Shown here: positions 15,618 through 23,963 of the stretch, one piece after another | Layout of the letters: each line of letters begins with the position of its first letter | Position numbering within the stretch: the stretch's first letter is position 1 | Assembly: GCA_902799685.1 (NCBI GenBank) | Contig: CADCBO010000005.1 | Location: 1-64,000 of the forward strand | Direction: 5' to 3' | Source: an uncultured Bacteroidales bacterium | GTDB taxonomy: Bacteria > Bacteroidota > Bacteroidia > Bacteroidales > Bacteroidaceae | Length of the DNA: 64,000 bases | Position numbers and translations under genes: made by a program | Notes under the pieces: generated by a model | Seen by the model: only the letters and a program-made list of their open reading frames with translations | Database searches by the model: none | What the model was told of the DNA's origin: nothing

Positions 15618-16703
15618 ATGAGAAAAATTGTTTGTATCCCTTTGTCTGCTGTTTTGTTATGCGGATGTTCTAACTCAAACAAGTCTGGCATCTTTATTCC
15701 TGAGGTAAAAGAACTGGATTATGGTCACCAGGCCAGATCTAAAATCACGCCCATCCAACTGGATTATTGCCCTTTGGGAGCGGATGATGTGGTGGCCTTT
15801 GACAAATACCTACTATTCACTACAAATGATCCATCCGGTTATATAAGGATATATGATATTGACAAAGGCACAGAAGTGGCTTCCATAGTAAAGAAAGGCC
15901 GCGCTGCCAATGAATTAACTGAGCATCCGAGGACCGTCAGCGAACAAGTGTATCTGTCTGACGGCGACATAATATTCCCTGTCATTGACAATAGAACCAT
16001 AAAGGAAATCAATATCACCCAATCCATCCAAAAAGGAGCGGCTGTAATAAATGCCAGTACACCATGCCTATTCCTGCTTGATGGCAATACTACCCTTATT
16101 GATAATGATATCTCCAAGACTTTTATATACCAAAAACCAAAGATGCATGACGGAGAATGTGATCCTCCAGTATTTTACATTCAGCAGGCGGGAGGAGAAA
16201 AGAAGATCATCCCGGTTCACAAACAGGTCATGCCTGCCGGTGATGGAGTTAATGCAGAGGTTAATGTTGAATTATATGCACTATATATGGGAGGTATTAA
16301 AAAACACCCCACAAAAAACATCATTGTCCATTCCCTTCAGAATATGAACTATCTGATTTTCTTTGATCTGGATAAAGACAAATGCTTTGCCGTTCATCAG
16401 AAAGGAGCCAGAACATATGATGATAAGGCAGAATACGTTCCTGGGAACATGACTTTTGGTGATGCCGCTGTTTCTGAAGACTATATCTTCATCAATTATC
16501 GTGATAATATTACAGCTGGTGGGGAATCAGATAAAGAGTGTGAAGTTCTTGTCTTTGACTGGAGCGGAAACTATATAGGTGGCTTCACGTCCGATGCATC
16601 ACTCCACCGTTTAACCTATAGTGAAGCCAACAAGTCATTGTATTGCTGCAATATCAGTGATGAGATATTGTATCAGATACCAATCAAGGACTTTCTGAAA
16701 TGA
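15618..16703 (+). CDS. BF3164-type 6-bladed beta-propeller lipoprotein (copy 1)
   Basis: The 361-residue product has an SpII signal ending LLCGC, so it is a lipoprotein. Family marks are GRAANEL at the first blades, KHPTKNIIV, YLIFFDLDKDKCFAVHQKGA and EVLVFDWSGNYIGGF, the pattern of BF3164-family lipoproteins with a six-bladed propeller. The family has no proven ligand. It heads a pair with the next gene; both leaders contain tgagccacaaaac (15565-15577 and 16725-16737), a trace of duplication. Confidence 0.8.
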   Translation: MRKIVCIPLSAVLLCGCSNSNKSGIFIPEVKELDYGHQARSKITPIQLDYCPLGADDVVAFDKYLLFTTNDPSGYIRIYDIDKGTEVASIVKKGRAANELTEHPRTVSEQVYLSDGDIIFPVIDNRTIKEINITQSIQKGAAVINASTPCLFLLDGNTTLIDNDISKTFIYQKPKMHDGECDPPVFYIQQAGGEKKIIPVHKQVMPAGDGVNAEVNVELYALYMGGIKKHPTKNIIVHSLQNMNYLIFFDLDKDKCFAVHQKGARTYDDKAEYVPGNMTFGDAAVSEDYIFINYRDNITAGGESDKECEVLVFDWSGNYIGGFTSDASLHRLTYSEANKSLYCCNISDEILYQIPIKDFLK

Positions 16704-16745
16704 GCGTTTAAATGATTGATAGACTGAGCCACAAAACAACCTATT

Positions 16746-17915
16746 ATGAAAAAACTGCTGTCATTAAACCTTACTGTTTTGCTGCTTGTAGCAGTATCAT
16801 GCTCTGATAACAAGCCTGCACCTGGTAGCAACGAGATATTCGTTGACTTTAAGAGTGAAAGCCCAATGGTGGTAAACGGCCCGGAGGACATTTTCTATTA
16901 TTCAGACTATATAGATTCTGTTGTTTATGTCCCTCTGGAGACATCTGATGAATGCCTTGTAGGTGAAGTTACTGACATGCATTTTGTCAATGACCGTATA
17001 TTCGTAAAGTCTGGATTATACAGTATTTTCATATTCGGCAAAGATGGAAAATTTATTTCAAAAGTATCCCGGCGCGGCAGAGGTCACGGCGAATATACCA
17101 ATATGGCCGGTTGGGATGTCAATCCGTCAAATAATGAAATCAACATTTACTCTAATGCCGATGAAACAGTTTACGTTTATTCCATCCAAGGGAATTTCTT
17201 GAGAAGTGTCAGGCTAGGAGAAGGTATTCACCGCGATTTCTGCGTGTTGCCCAACGGCAATTACCTGTTCTATACGCCAGACTATATGAAGAATAATTAT
17301 CGTGGTGTATTGCAGACAGACCCGGAGGGCAAAATCATCAATCAGCCATTGGTATTATCGGGCTCTGCAAGAAAATGTATTCTATTTAACAAGAACTTTG
17401 TTCATCTCAGTAACGGGCAAGTGGGCTTGATTGGTCCGTTTGGCTTTGACAACATTTACCATATCAATACTGATACTTCAGAGATTGCCTACCATATCAC
17501 CACTAATGTAAAAATTGCGCAAAGCGTGCTTGAAGATGATACACCGGGAAGTTTCATGGAACAGGAATTGTATTGCCTGGAGGATTATCTTGAAACCGAC
17601 AATCTGGTTATATTTCACATGAGCAACATGAAGGAAAAAGGCGTGGATGTAAAATATGACAAACGGACAGGCAAAACATTTTGCAGGTCTTGGAAATGGG
17701 AAAACGACCAACCCCAGTTGTTAGGCACACACTTCCTGCCTAGCGACAAGATGCTATGGGAAGACGGCGGACGATGGGCAGATTATGGCGTGATTTTGTC
17801 AGAAATAAGCACCTCTTTCCTAATGCAAATGCCGGAAGAGATGCGGAATCAGATTGCTCCCGATTGCACAATGGACTCCAATCCGGTTGTCTGCCTGTAC
17901 TACTACAAGCGGTAA
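16746..17915 (+). CDS. 6-bladed beta-propeller lipoprotein (copy 2)
   Basis: A 389-residue lipoprotein (VAVSC-SDNK) of the DUF4934/5128-like branch of the propeller family. The DSVVYVPLETSDECLVGEV start, RRGRGHGEYTNMAGWDV in the first blade pair and the C-terminal SNPVVCLYYYKR tail are typical. Acidic residues after the Cys fit export to the cell surface, as known for Bacteroidetes lipoproteins. It follows copy 1 after 42 bases and is probably co-transcribed. Confidence 0.8.
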   Translation: MKKLLSLNLTVLLLVAVSCSDNKPAPGSNEIFVDFKSESPMVVNGPEDIFYYSDYIDSVVYVPLETSDECLVGEVTDMHFVNDRIFVKSGLYSIFIFGKDGKFISKVSRRGRGHGEYTNMAGWDVNPSNNEINIYSNADETVYVYSIQGNFLRSVRLGEGIHRDFCVLPNGNYLFYTPDYMKNNYRGVLQTDPEGKIINQPLVLSGSARKCILFNKNFVHLSNGQVGLIGPFGFDNIYHINTDTSEIAYHITTNVKIAQSVLEDDTPGSFMEQELYCLEDYLETDNLVIFHMSNMKEKGVDVKYDKRTGKTFCRSWKWENDQPQLLGTHFLPSDKMLWEDGGRWADYGVILSEISTSFLMQMPEEMRNQIAPDCTMDSNPVVCLYYYKR

Positions 17916-18046
17916 TACCAATCCCTTGATAGTCGTTATTTAAGCATTTATGTATAGTTTTATAACTTTTTTGTCGTGTTTTGTTGTTTTATTGTAATGT
18001 ATTGTTTACTTTTGCGCCATCATTAACCTTTAAAACAACTTGAATT

Positions 18047-18532
18047 ATGAGAAAAAAGCATCATCTACTGGACCACAAATGGCAGAAAATAGGATTCATA
18101 ATCTTTGCGGTTTGCGTTCTTTTATGCCTGGTTTTCTGGCAAGCCATTATCAATGACCTACTCCCGTATGTATTCATTAAGGATGTACAGACTGACCCGG
18201 CAGGATCCGGATGGGCATCGGCACTGGTATTGTTGTTTACGCCAATATCATTCGCTCTCATGGCGCTGTCACAGGAAAAGCTGGAAGATGAGAGAATTGT
18301 TGAAATCCGTCATCAGGCACTGGTGACTATCGTTATCATATACATTGTCTGGTCATTATTAATGTTTCTGTCTTCTCCTTTTTTAGTCCGTTTTGTTTCA
18401 CCCACCACGTTTGGCAAAATCAACATGATTCTAAAAATTCCAACCGGAGTAACAGCCTTTATGGGATACTACCTGCTGATTTTCAAATTATCTTTGTGGA
18501 AACAAAACCGGGAGTTGAGCGATGAAGAATAA
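18047..18532 (+). CDS. Four-TM membrane protein paired with an XRE regulator
   Basis: The 161-residue product has hydrophobic segments near 14-32, 55-75, 92-112 and 130-150 and charged ends. It overlaps the following XRE gene by 11 bases, the arrangement of small membrane proteins that travel with one-domain XRE regulators. No motif points to transport or catalysis. TACTTTTG about 30 bases upstream, with TTG 20 bases before it, is a likely promoter. Confidence 0.7.
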   Translation: MRKKHHLLDHKWQKIGFIIFAVCVLLCLVFWQAIINDLLPYVFIKDVQTDPAGSGWASALVLLFTPISFALMALSQEKLEDERIVEIRHQALVTIVIIYIVWSLLMFLSSPFLVRFVSPTTFGKINMILKIPTGVTAFMGYYLLIFKLSLWKQNRELSDEE

Positions 18533-18722
18533 TCTCAGAGTGGAACGCGCCCGCGTGCGCATGACCCAGCAGGATCTGGCCGACAAGACCGGCGTGACCC
18601 GACAGACCATCGTAGCCATAGAGCAAGGCAAGTTCAACCCCTCCACCGTACTGGCCCTGAAGATGGCCCGCGTATTCGGTGTAACCATCGAAGCCCTTTT
18701 TGAACTTGAAGATACTGACTGA
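18522..18722 (+). CDS. XRE-family transcriptional regulator, 66 aa
   Basis: A single helix-turn-helix domain of the Cro/CI type: VERARVRMTQQDLADKTGVTRQTIVAIEQGKFNPSTVLALKMARVFGVTIEALFEL. Short regulators like this bind their own promoter as dimers. GC content and codon use are higher than in the membrane gene it overlaps. It is followed after 21 bases by another propeller lipoprotein, so that gene may be in the same transcript. Confidence 0.92.
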   Translation: MKNNLRVERARVRMTQQDLADKTGVTRQTIVAIEQGKFNPSTVLALKMARVFGVTIEALFELEDTD

Positions 18723-18743
18723 TAATCTAAATATTGCATTAAT

Positions 18744-19937
18744 ATGAGACTCCTTAAGACTGTTATTTGCTGTTCAATGTCCTTAGTGATGTTTGCCTGC
18801 GTATCATGCGGCAGGAAAGATACGGGTGTGGTTCTTATTGACCCGGATAAGGCCGTAGAGGCGGTATTGGAAGACGTTGCCTCTGACATCAGGATTATTC
18901 CCCTGAAATCAGACAGACCTATTCCGGGCATCAACATGTTTTTCTTCTATGACGACTATTTCTTTGGTACCAATGTGAACCGCGATATGAGTAATGATTT
19001 GGTCTTCAAAAATCTAAGTGTATTTGATTCTGACGGTAATTGTCTGGGAATCATTGACAGGCTTGGACGCGGACACGACGAGTATCTGGCGCTGAGAAAC
19101 TTCTTATATTTTGAAGATGAGCACATGTTGACTCTATACAACTCTGATCGTATGAACAGTACAAAATACTCCTATAGACTGCCCAGTATGGAGTATTTGG
19201 GCAGTAAGCCTTCATTTTTCATGGTCGGATTGGATCAGTCAGTACACATGGGCGATGGCCGCACCCTTTTGCAAACATTCAGAGGGGATGATACAAAAAG
19301 AGACTTGACGATGGCAATTTTCCGGCCCGATACAATACTGATGGCTACCGATTACGGTGAATTTGTAGGCAACCGAATTTCGTCCACATTCTACCATCAT
19401 AAGTTTACAAATTACAAGAATCCGCTGTTAGGTTTCTTTGGCTACAACAATGAAATATACAGCATTGACAATGATGACAGCCTGAAACTTGAATTCAGCT
19501 TTACATTCGGAAACAAAGGATTGCCCAAGTCGTATACAGATGATCCTAACCATCCGGGTCCATATATAGTAAGCCCTATGCAATACATGGAAGACGGTTC
19601 TTACATTCTCTTTTATGTTCCCGTAAAAAACGGCAACCTGATCAGTTTCATCTATAGTCGGCCTCAATATGATAACATAGAAGGTTTCATGAATTACTAC
19701 GTAACCAACGGAAACAGGAGCGCCAACTATTCAGATCTGAAAATTCCGGGACTGAAATTTGAGCCCACTCTGGCTGGAGTAAACGGAACTTCATACGTCT
19801 TTCAAATGACAAGCACTCCGGAAATAGATGAGTCCGTGCCGATGTCCAGACTAGGCCAGCAGATTCTGGATGCGTTCAAGGCTCAGAATGATGACAACCC
19901 CATCCTACTGCAGTTCAGGTTCAAGGACCTGAATTAA
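18744..19937 (+). CDS. 6-bladed beta-propeller lipoprotein (copy 3)
   Basis: A 397-residue lipoprotein (FACVSC). It has IRIIPLKSDRPIPGINMFF, LGRGHDEYLALRNF (the GRxxxEY family motif), and the C-terminal NPILLQFRFKDLN tail. Sequence is further from copies 1 and 2 than those from other members, so it is an older branch. It sits directly behind the XRE gene, and an ABC transporter pair converges on it. Confidence 0.75.
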   Translation: MRLLKTVICCSMSLVMFACVSCGRKDTGVVLIDPDKAVEAVLEDVASDIRIIPLKSDRPIPGINMFFFYDDYFFGTNVNRDMSNDLVFKNLSVFDSDGNCLGIIDRLGRGHDEYLALRNFLYFEDEHMLTLYNSDRMNSTKYSYRLPSMEYLGSKPSFFMVGLDQSVHMGDGRTLLQTFRGDDTKRDLTMAIFRPDTILMATDYGEFVGNRISSTFYHHKFTNYKNPLLGFFGYNNEIYSIDNDDSLKLEFSFTFGNKGLPKSYTDDPNHPGPYIVSPMQYMEDGSYILFYVPVKNGNLISFIYSRPQYDNIEGFMNYYVTNGNRSANYSDLKIPGLKFEPTLAGVNGTSYVFQMTSTPEIDESVPMSRLGQQILDAFKAQNDDNPILLQFRFKDLN

Positions 19938-19959
19938 GCGGCGCTGATTTTTGCTGGTT

Positions 19960-20631
19960 TTATGACATTATATACCCCAAGCGCACCAGGTCGTCACGGG
20001 AGTGGATTTGGTATGTGAAACCGTCGCGGAGCAGGAACAAGTCATCGGCCACACGGAGTATCTCCACATAGATGTGGTCGGTTATAATAATACCCTTGTT
20101 TGCCTTCTGCTCTTGAATCAGGGCACGAATCTTCTCATCATAAACGGGAGCTATGTTTGAGAAGGGCTCGTCAAGGATGCAGAATTCGGCATCGGAATTA
20201 AGAATCAGATTGAGTTCCGCAATCCTGCGGTCGCCGCCCGAAAGTTCCTTTACCTTATGGTTTCGGTAACAGTCATATTTATCGTCAAACCGGATCAGGT
20301 CCTCATAATCAACGCCATACAACTCATATGCTTGCGGCAGGGTTATGCCTGGCGGAATAAAATGTTCTTGCGGCAGATACTTTACCCGTAGTCCGATGTG
20401 CCCGTAGTCGGTACGCGGTTCATCATTAAGACGAACATACTTGTTCTGTGGCCTTATGCCACCCATGATGCACTTGAACAGGCAGGATTTACCTGTACCG
20501 TTACGACCCAGCACTCCCGTCACCCTACCCTTATAAGATGTCACGAATGCGCTCTGCAGAACCGTATTATCACCAAAACGCAGCTGCACGCTGTCTATCA
20601 GCAGTTTTCCGTTTTCATTCTCCTGCTCCAT
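19960..20631 (-). CDS. ABC transporter ATP-binding protein
   Basis: The 223-residue ATPase has Walker A GRNGTGKSC, Q-loop LPQEH, signature LSGGDRR, Walker B EFCILDEPFSN and switch His in IITDHIY. Cargo cannot be told. It is translated one base after the small membrane protein upstream, with which it probably forms a minimal transporter. Confidence 0.9.
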   Translation of the reverse strand: MEQENENGKLLIDSVQLRFGDNTVLQSAFVTSYKGRVTGVLGRNGTGKSCLFKCIMGGIRPQNKYVRLNDEPRTDYGHIGLRVKYLPQEHFIPPGITLPQAYELYGVDYEDLIRFDDKYDCYRNHKVKELSGGDRRIAELNLILNSDAEFCILDEPFSNIAPVYDEKIRALIQEQKANKGIIITDHIYVEILRVADDLFLLRDGFTYQIHSRDDLVRLGYIMS

Positions 20632-20632
20632 C

Positions 20633-20980
20633 TCAATTCAGTTGTAATAAGGTGAACAACGGTGGCGCCACAAATATCAGCAGCCTGAAAAACAGATACT
20701 CCATCACAATGGGAATGACATAGTACTCAGTCCTACTTATGCCAAGATTGAGCCAGAAGTATATTGCACTGCTACGGTCAAACTTACGGAACAGATAGAT
20801 TATTATGGGAATAGAAAGTATCTTAAATATCTTGCACAGGAATATTCCTTCCGACAACCCTTCCGTATCACCAGAGTTAATCCCCACAATGACAAACGCG
20901 CACAATGACACCAGACCGGCCACGACAAAATATCCGCTGCCGTATCTGAATGACAATCCTATCTTACGCAACAAGGTCAT
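20633..20980 (-). CDS. Small membrane protein, likely partner of the ABC ATPase
   Basis: The 115-residue product has three hydrophobic segments (about 17-35, 50-68, 90-110). It is shorter than usual ABC permeases and may be a half-permease or an accessory. It begins the two-gene leftward operon. Confidence 0.6.
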   Translation of the reverse strand: MTLLRKIGLSFRYGSGYFVVAGLVSLCAFVIVGINSGDTEGLSEGIFLCKIFKILSIPIIIYLFRKFDRSSAIYFWLNLGISRTEYYVIPIVMEYLFFRLLIFVAPPLFTLLQLN

Positions 20981-21130
20981 GACTCAGTTATTGTGAAATT
21001 TACAAATATAGGAAAAACAGGCATAACCGCAGGACTGACAGTAACATTTTATATTTTTGTCAAACTTAATAACATTTTATAGTCCTGTGCGTCTATTGTA
21101 AGACAACTAAACCTTAAAACTTATCTCAAT

Positions 21131-21643
21131 ATGACCGTTAGATCAACCTTTAAACGTGTGTGTGGAGTAATTTTGCTTATGATTCTTGTTTGCATTCCGC
21201 AGTCAGCCGGTGCAAGAAATACTGCCACATTAAGTAGTGATACAGTTAGCTTACACAAAAGTCTAAGCAATCTTAATCTCAGCCAGATGCTTCAGTCGGC
21301 AGAGAATCTTATCAATCAAATCTCCGTTAAATTAGCGGCTGACATAGACCCCGCAGACCTGAATCTCAAACTTGATTTTGACTTTGATATTAAGAACAGT
21401 CAACCCTTCCTGCTTGTACAGGTAATCTACAACACTCTTTCTGGCGATGACGGCCTGATCAACCAGCTGAAAGACAAGGAGATAAAGAAATTTGATAAAA
21501 AGACTCTCAACAAACTGAAGAGGCAGTTCACCAAGAGGTCAAACAAGGAGATCAGAGAACTGTGCGAGGGAGACCGTCAAACCCAGAAAGAGCTCAAGAA
21601 GAAAATCAAGAAACTGCTTGACGGAATCCAAATCAAAGAATAA
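21131..21643 (+). CDS. Secreted helical protein, 170 aa, unknown
   Basis: An SpI signal (about residues 10-28, VCIPQSAGA) is followed by a polar helical protein with SLHKSLSNLNLSQML and a Lys-rich C-terminus. No family is recognised. A strong terminator-like palindrome starts six bases after its stop. Confidence 0.6.
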   Translation: MTVRSTFKRVCGVILLMILVCIPQSAGARNTATLSSDTVSLHKSLSNLNLSQMLQSAENLINQISVKLAADIDPADLNLKLDFDFDIKNSQPFLLVQVIYNTLSGDDGLINQLKDKEIKKFDKKTLNKLKRQFTKRSNKEIRELCEGDRQTQKELKKKIKKLLDGIQIKE

Positions 21644-21649
21644 AAACAG

Positions 21650-21719
21650 TACAATTGGGGTCAGACCCCTTTTGTACTATTTTCAAAAATGATACAAAAG
21701 GGGTCTGACCCCAATTGTA
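21650..21719. repeat. 27-bp perfect inverted repeat carrying GGGGTCWGACCCC
   Basis: Arm 21650-21676 is the exact complement of 21693-21719, with a 16-base loop. Each arm also contains a shorter palindrome (ggggtc-a-gacccc), so two small hairpins are an alternative to the large one. Such units are often dispersed repeats in bacterial genomes. Here it probably also ends transcription. Confidence 0.85.
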
Positions 21720-21727
21720 TCATTTTT

Positions 21728-21795
21728 AAATGAAAAAGTTCGCTGCTGTGGCGAACTTTTTTCATTTTTGCGTGTATGCATTCGTGAAGCGCTTC
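21728..21795 (+). promoter_or_regulatory. Hairpin, -7-like element and TGAAGCGCTTCA operator of the first sigma operon
   Basis: A 16-bp stem (21728-21743 with 21751-21767, one bulge) is followed by CATTTTTG (21763-21770), which overlaps its end and may be the -7 element. Fourteen bases later is the perfect 12-bp palindrome tgaagcgcttca (21785-21796). The second operon has the same palindrome core at the same distance. Confidence 0.5.
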
Positions 21796-21832
21796 AAACA
21801 AAACTGAGTGTATCACGTAAAAGAAGAAAAAA

Positions 21833-23020
21833 ATGAAAAGAATACTGTTCCCAATGATAATGTTGGCTGTTTTCCTGACAGCCTATGCATCAGCAAAAAC
21901 CGATAAACCTGACTCCCAGGACAAGCCCCAGCAGATTGTCTCATTTGTAAAGACAGAGCATGATGCCGCATGGTACGCACGCCAGGCTGAACTTTGGAAG
22001 GCCCAGGTTACATTGACCCCTGATAATGACGACGCCTGGATAAACTGGTTCCATGCCACCCGTTACAAACTGATGTTTGAGAGTGAGGACGGTGATTATG
22101 ATGACACCCCCCTTATTGAGATTGCCGAAAAGGCACGCAAGGAACGCCCTGAAAGCTATGCCCGATATTGTCTGGATTACTACAGCACCATGTGGTTCAA
22201 TGGATACGACGACCTTGAGGACAATATGGAGAAAGCCATTAAGATGCGTCCCGACAACGCCTATATGTATAAGGATTACGTTGTTTATCTTCTCAATAAG
22301 GGAAATACGGAACTGATGACTGACATCCTGAAGAAATGGTACGAAACCGGCGAGTTCTCATACACCTTACTCTCCTACGCCTATAATCAGCTGGCCGGAA
22401 TGGAACATGACGGAATACTGTTTGTAAACGGTGATGTCCCTACTTTCTCAAGTCTCATGATTCAATATGGAAAAGGACTGAATACTGACAAGACGGTCAT
22501 ATGCATAAGCCTTCTCTATTCACCCGAGTACCTCAAGAATATCTGCAATCAGCTGGGTATAGCTCAGGTAAGCGGTCCTACAGACTGGAGCGAGGAGGGA
22601 ATGCAGAAATGGGAGGAGGAGTTCTTACTTAACGTAGCAAACAAGACCGGACGTCCCATCTATTTCTCAACATTACTGTCAAATCTGCCTTTCAAAGACA
22701 AATTGTATTCTGAGGGTCTTGTCTATAAATACAGCCCCAAGCGTTATGACAATCTCTCTGTAAAGCGCCGCAACTTTGAGGATATCTACCTGACAGACTA
22801 TCTCTATGAGACATTCACCCCAGAAACATACGAAGCATCGGCCTACAGACTAAATCTGAATTATATACCATGCTTCAAGTCTCTGCTTGATTTCTACAAG
22901 GAGAACGGTGACAGGCGTCAGATGCGCAAGCTGTACTCAATGATGAAACGCATTGTTGCCCGCACGGAGAATATCAGTGATGAGGAACGCAAACGTTATA
23001 ACGATGAAATTGACCGCTGA
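21833..23020 (+). CDS. Secreted TPR-like protein, first copy (395 aa)
   Basis: After a signal peptide (AYASA, cut near residue 21) the product is a helical-repeat protein: HDAAWYARQAELWKAQVTLTPDNDDAWINWFHATR resembles a TPR motif, and MEKAIKMRPDNAYMYKDYVVYLL is another. The C-terminal half (SEGLVYKYSPKRYDNLSVKRRNFEDIYLTDYLYETF) is well conserved in the second copy at 23964. It is likely in the periplasm. Its end overlaps the sigma gene by 17 bases, so the two are coupled. It may sense or act in the signal that controls the sigma factor, which is inference. Confidence 0.75.
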   Translation: MKRILFPMIMLAVFLTAYASAKTDKPDSQDKPQQIVSFVKTEHDAAWYARQAELWKAQVTLTPDNDDAWINWFHATRYKLMFESEDGDYDDTPLIEIAEKARKERPESYARYCLDYYSTMWFNGYDDLEDNMEKAIKMRPDNAYMYKDYVVYLLNKGNTELMTDILKKWYETGEFSYTLLSYAYNQLAGMEHDGILFVNGDVPTFSSLMIQYGKGLNTDKTVICISLLYSPEYLKNICNQLGIAQVSGPTDWSEEGMQKWEEEFLLNVANKTGRPIYFSTLLSNLPFKDKLYSEGLVYKYSPKRYDNLSVKRRNFEDIYLTDYLYETFTPETYEASAYRLNLNYIPCFKSLLDFYKENGDRRQMRKLYSMMKRIVARTENISDEERKRYNDEIDR

Positions 23021-23510
23021 TACGTTCCGCAAACTCTACCTTGAGCACGGCCCGCGTGCCCAAGGTTTCTTCCTGAGGATGACCGGTTATGACCGTGAAC
23101 TGGCCCGTGACCTGACGCAGGACCTGTTCATGCGCCTGTGGTCCGCCAGATACAGTTATGATCCCAAGCGGCCGTTCCGTACCTGGATGTTCGCCATAGC
23201 ATACAACATGCTTAAGAACGAGTATCGCCGGCAGATGACAGTCATGGAGTATGTAGAGAATGCCGATAAGGAGGAACCTGTTATAGAAACCGATAATCTG
23301 GAAAAGCAGCAGCGCGACCAGATTCTGAGTGATGCCATCGGCCGTCTTCCGGAACCGCAAAAGGTTGTTTTCCTGCTCCGTTATGAAGAAGAGATGCCTC
23401 TGTCAGAGATAGCCCGCGTATGCAGCATCCCTGAGGGAACTGTAAAATCACGTCTGTTCAGCGCGCTGACAGCCGTGCGTGAATATTGTAAAAACAATGA
23501 AAATCAATAA
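23004..23510 (+). CDS. ECF sigma factor, first copy (168 aa)
   Basis: Region 2 is DLTQDLFMRLWSARYSYDPKRPFRTWMFAIAYNMLKNEYRR (core binding and -10 contact), region 4 is LPEPQKVVFLLRY...LSEIARVCSIPEGTVKSRLFSALTAVREY. There is no region 3, as usual in ECF factors. ATG 23004 is preferred as it aligns with the start of the second copy; the longer frame from 22953 lies fully inside the upstream gene. A small membrane protein that overlaps its end is a probable anti-sigma partner. Confidence 0.93.
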   Translation: MKLTADTFRKLYLEHGPRAQGFFLRMTGYDRELARDLTQDLFMRLWSARYSYDPKRPFRTWMFAIAYNMLKNEYRRQMTVMEYVENADKEEPVIETDNLEKQQRDQILSDAIGRLPEPQKVVFLLRYEEEMPLSEIARVCSIPEGTVKSRLFSALTAVREYCKNNENQ

Positions 23511-23826
23511 TATGGACAAACTGACTGAACTTGAAAAAGAGAGCCTGGAACTTCTTTCCGCTATCAAATCCAAAGCTGATAAAGAGAATCTGGAGATGCC
23601 CCTACCCTTACTGGACATCACGGAAAACGAGCCAAAACTACTGCGTCGCCGCATACCGTCTTGGGTAGCTGCAGCGGCCATGATTGCAGGCATCGCGATA
23701 GGTATCGCACTGCCCCAAATAGGCAGTACAGGACGAGACGCCAAAACATCCTTCAACTACGCAGACACTTGCCGCAGCGTAGCCCAAAACGATGTCAACC
23801 TCTCCCTCCTCATAACCTCTCTGTAA
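23497..23826 (+). CDS. Small single-TM protein, possible anti-sigma factor, first copy (109 aa)
   Basis: The start MKINNMDKLTELEKESLELLSAIKSKA is cytosolic and helical, RRRIPSWVAAAAMIAGIAIGIALPQ is a membrane helix (about residues 52-72), and ~35 residues follow outside. An amphipathic N-terminus plus one helix directly behind an ECF gene is the general layout of an anti-sigma factor, but it lacks the ZAS zinc motif, so this is inference. It overlaps the sigma gene by 14 bases. Confidence 0.65.
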   Translation: MKINNMDKLTELEKESLELLSAIKSKADKENLEMPLPLLDITENEPKLLRRRIPSWVAAAAMIAGIAIGIALPQIGSTGRDAKTSFNYADTCRSVAQNDVNLSLLITSL

Positions 23827-23864
23827 AAACTTTAAAAAATCTAATACCTACAGGAAAAAAATCA

Positions 23865-23917
23865 TTGTTTTGCCGAACCTTTTTTATGTTTGTGTGTGTT
23901 TATATATGAAGCGCTTC
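23865..23917 (+). promoter_or_regulatory. Promoter and GAAGCGCTTC operator of the second sigma operon
   Basis: TTG (23865-23867), 17 bases, TATGTTTG (23885-23892). The palindrome gaagcgcttc is at 23908-23917, about +9 to +18, where a bound repressor would block transcription. It equals the site before the first operon. The AAGCGCTT core recalls LacI-family operators. Confidence 0.6.
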
Positions 23918-23963
23918 TTCAAAACAAAAACATTACACATAAACATAAAAAAGTAAGAAGACA

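Noticed and set aside
22953-23003. Extended start of the first sigma factor
   Set aside because: The extension lies inside the upstream gene and is absent from the second copy, which starts at the equivalent Met.
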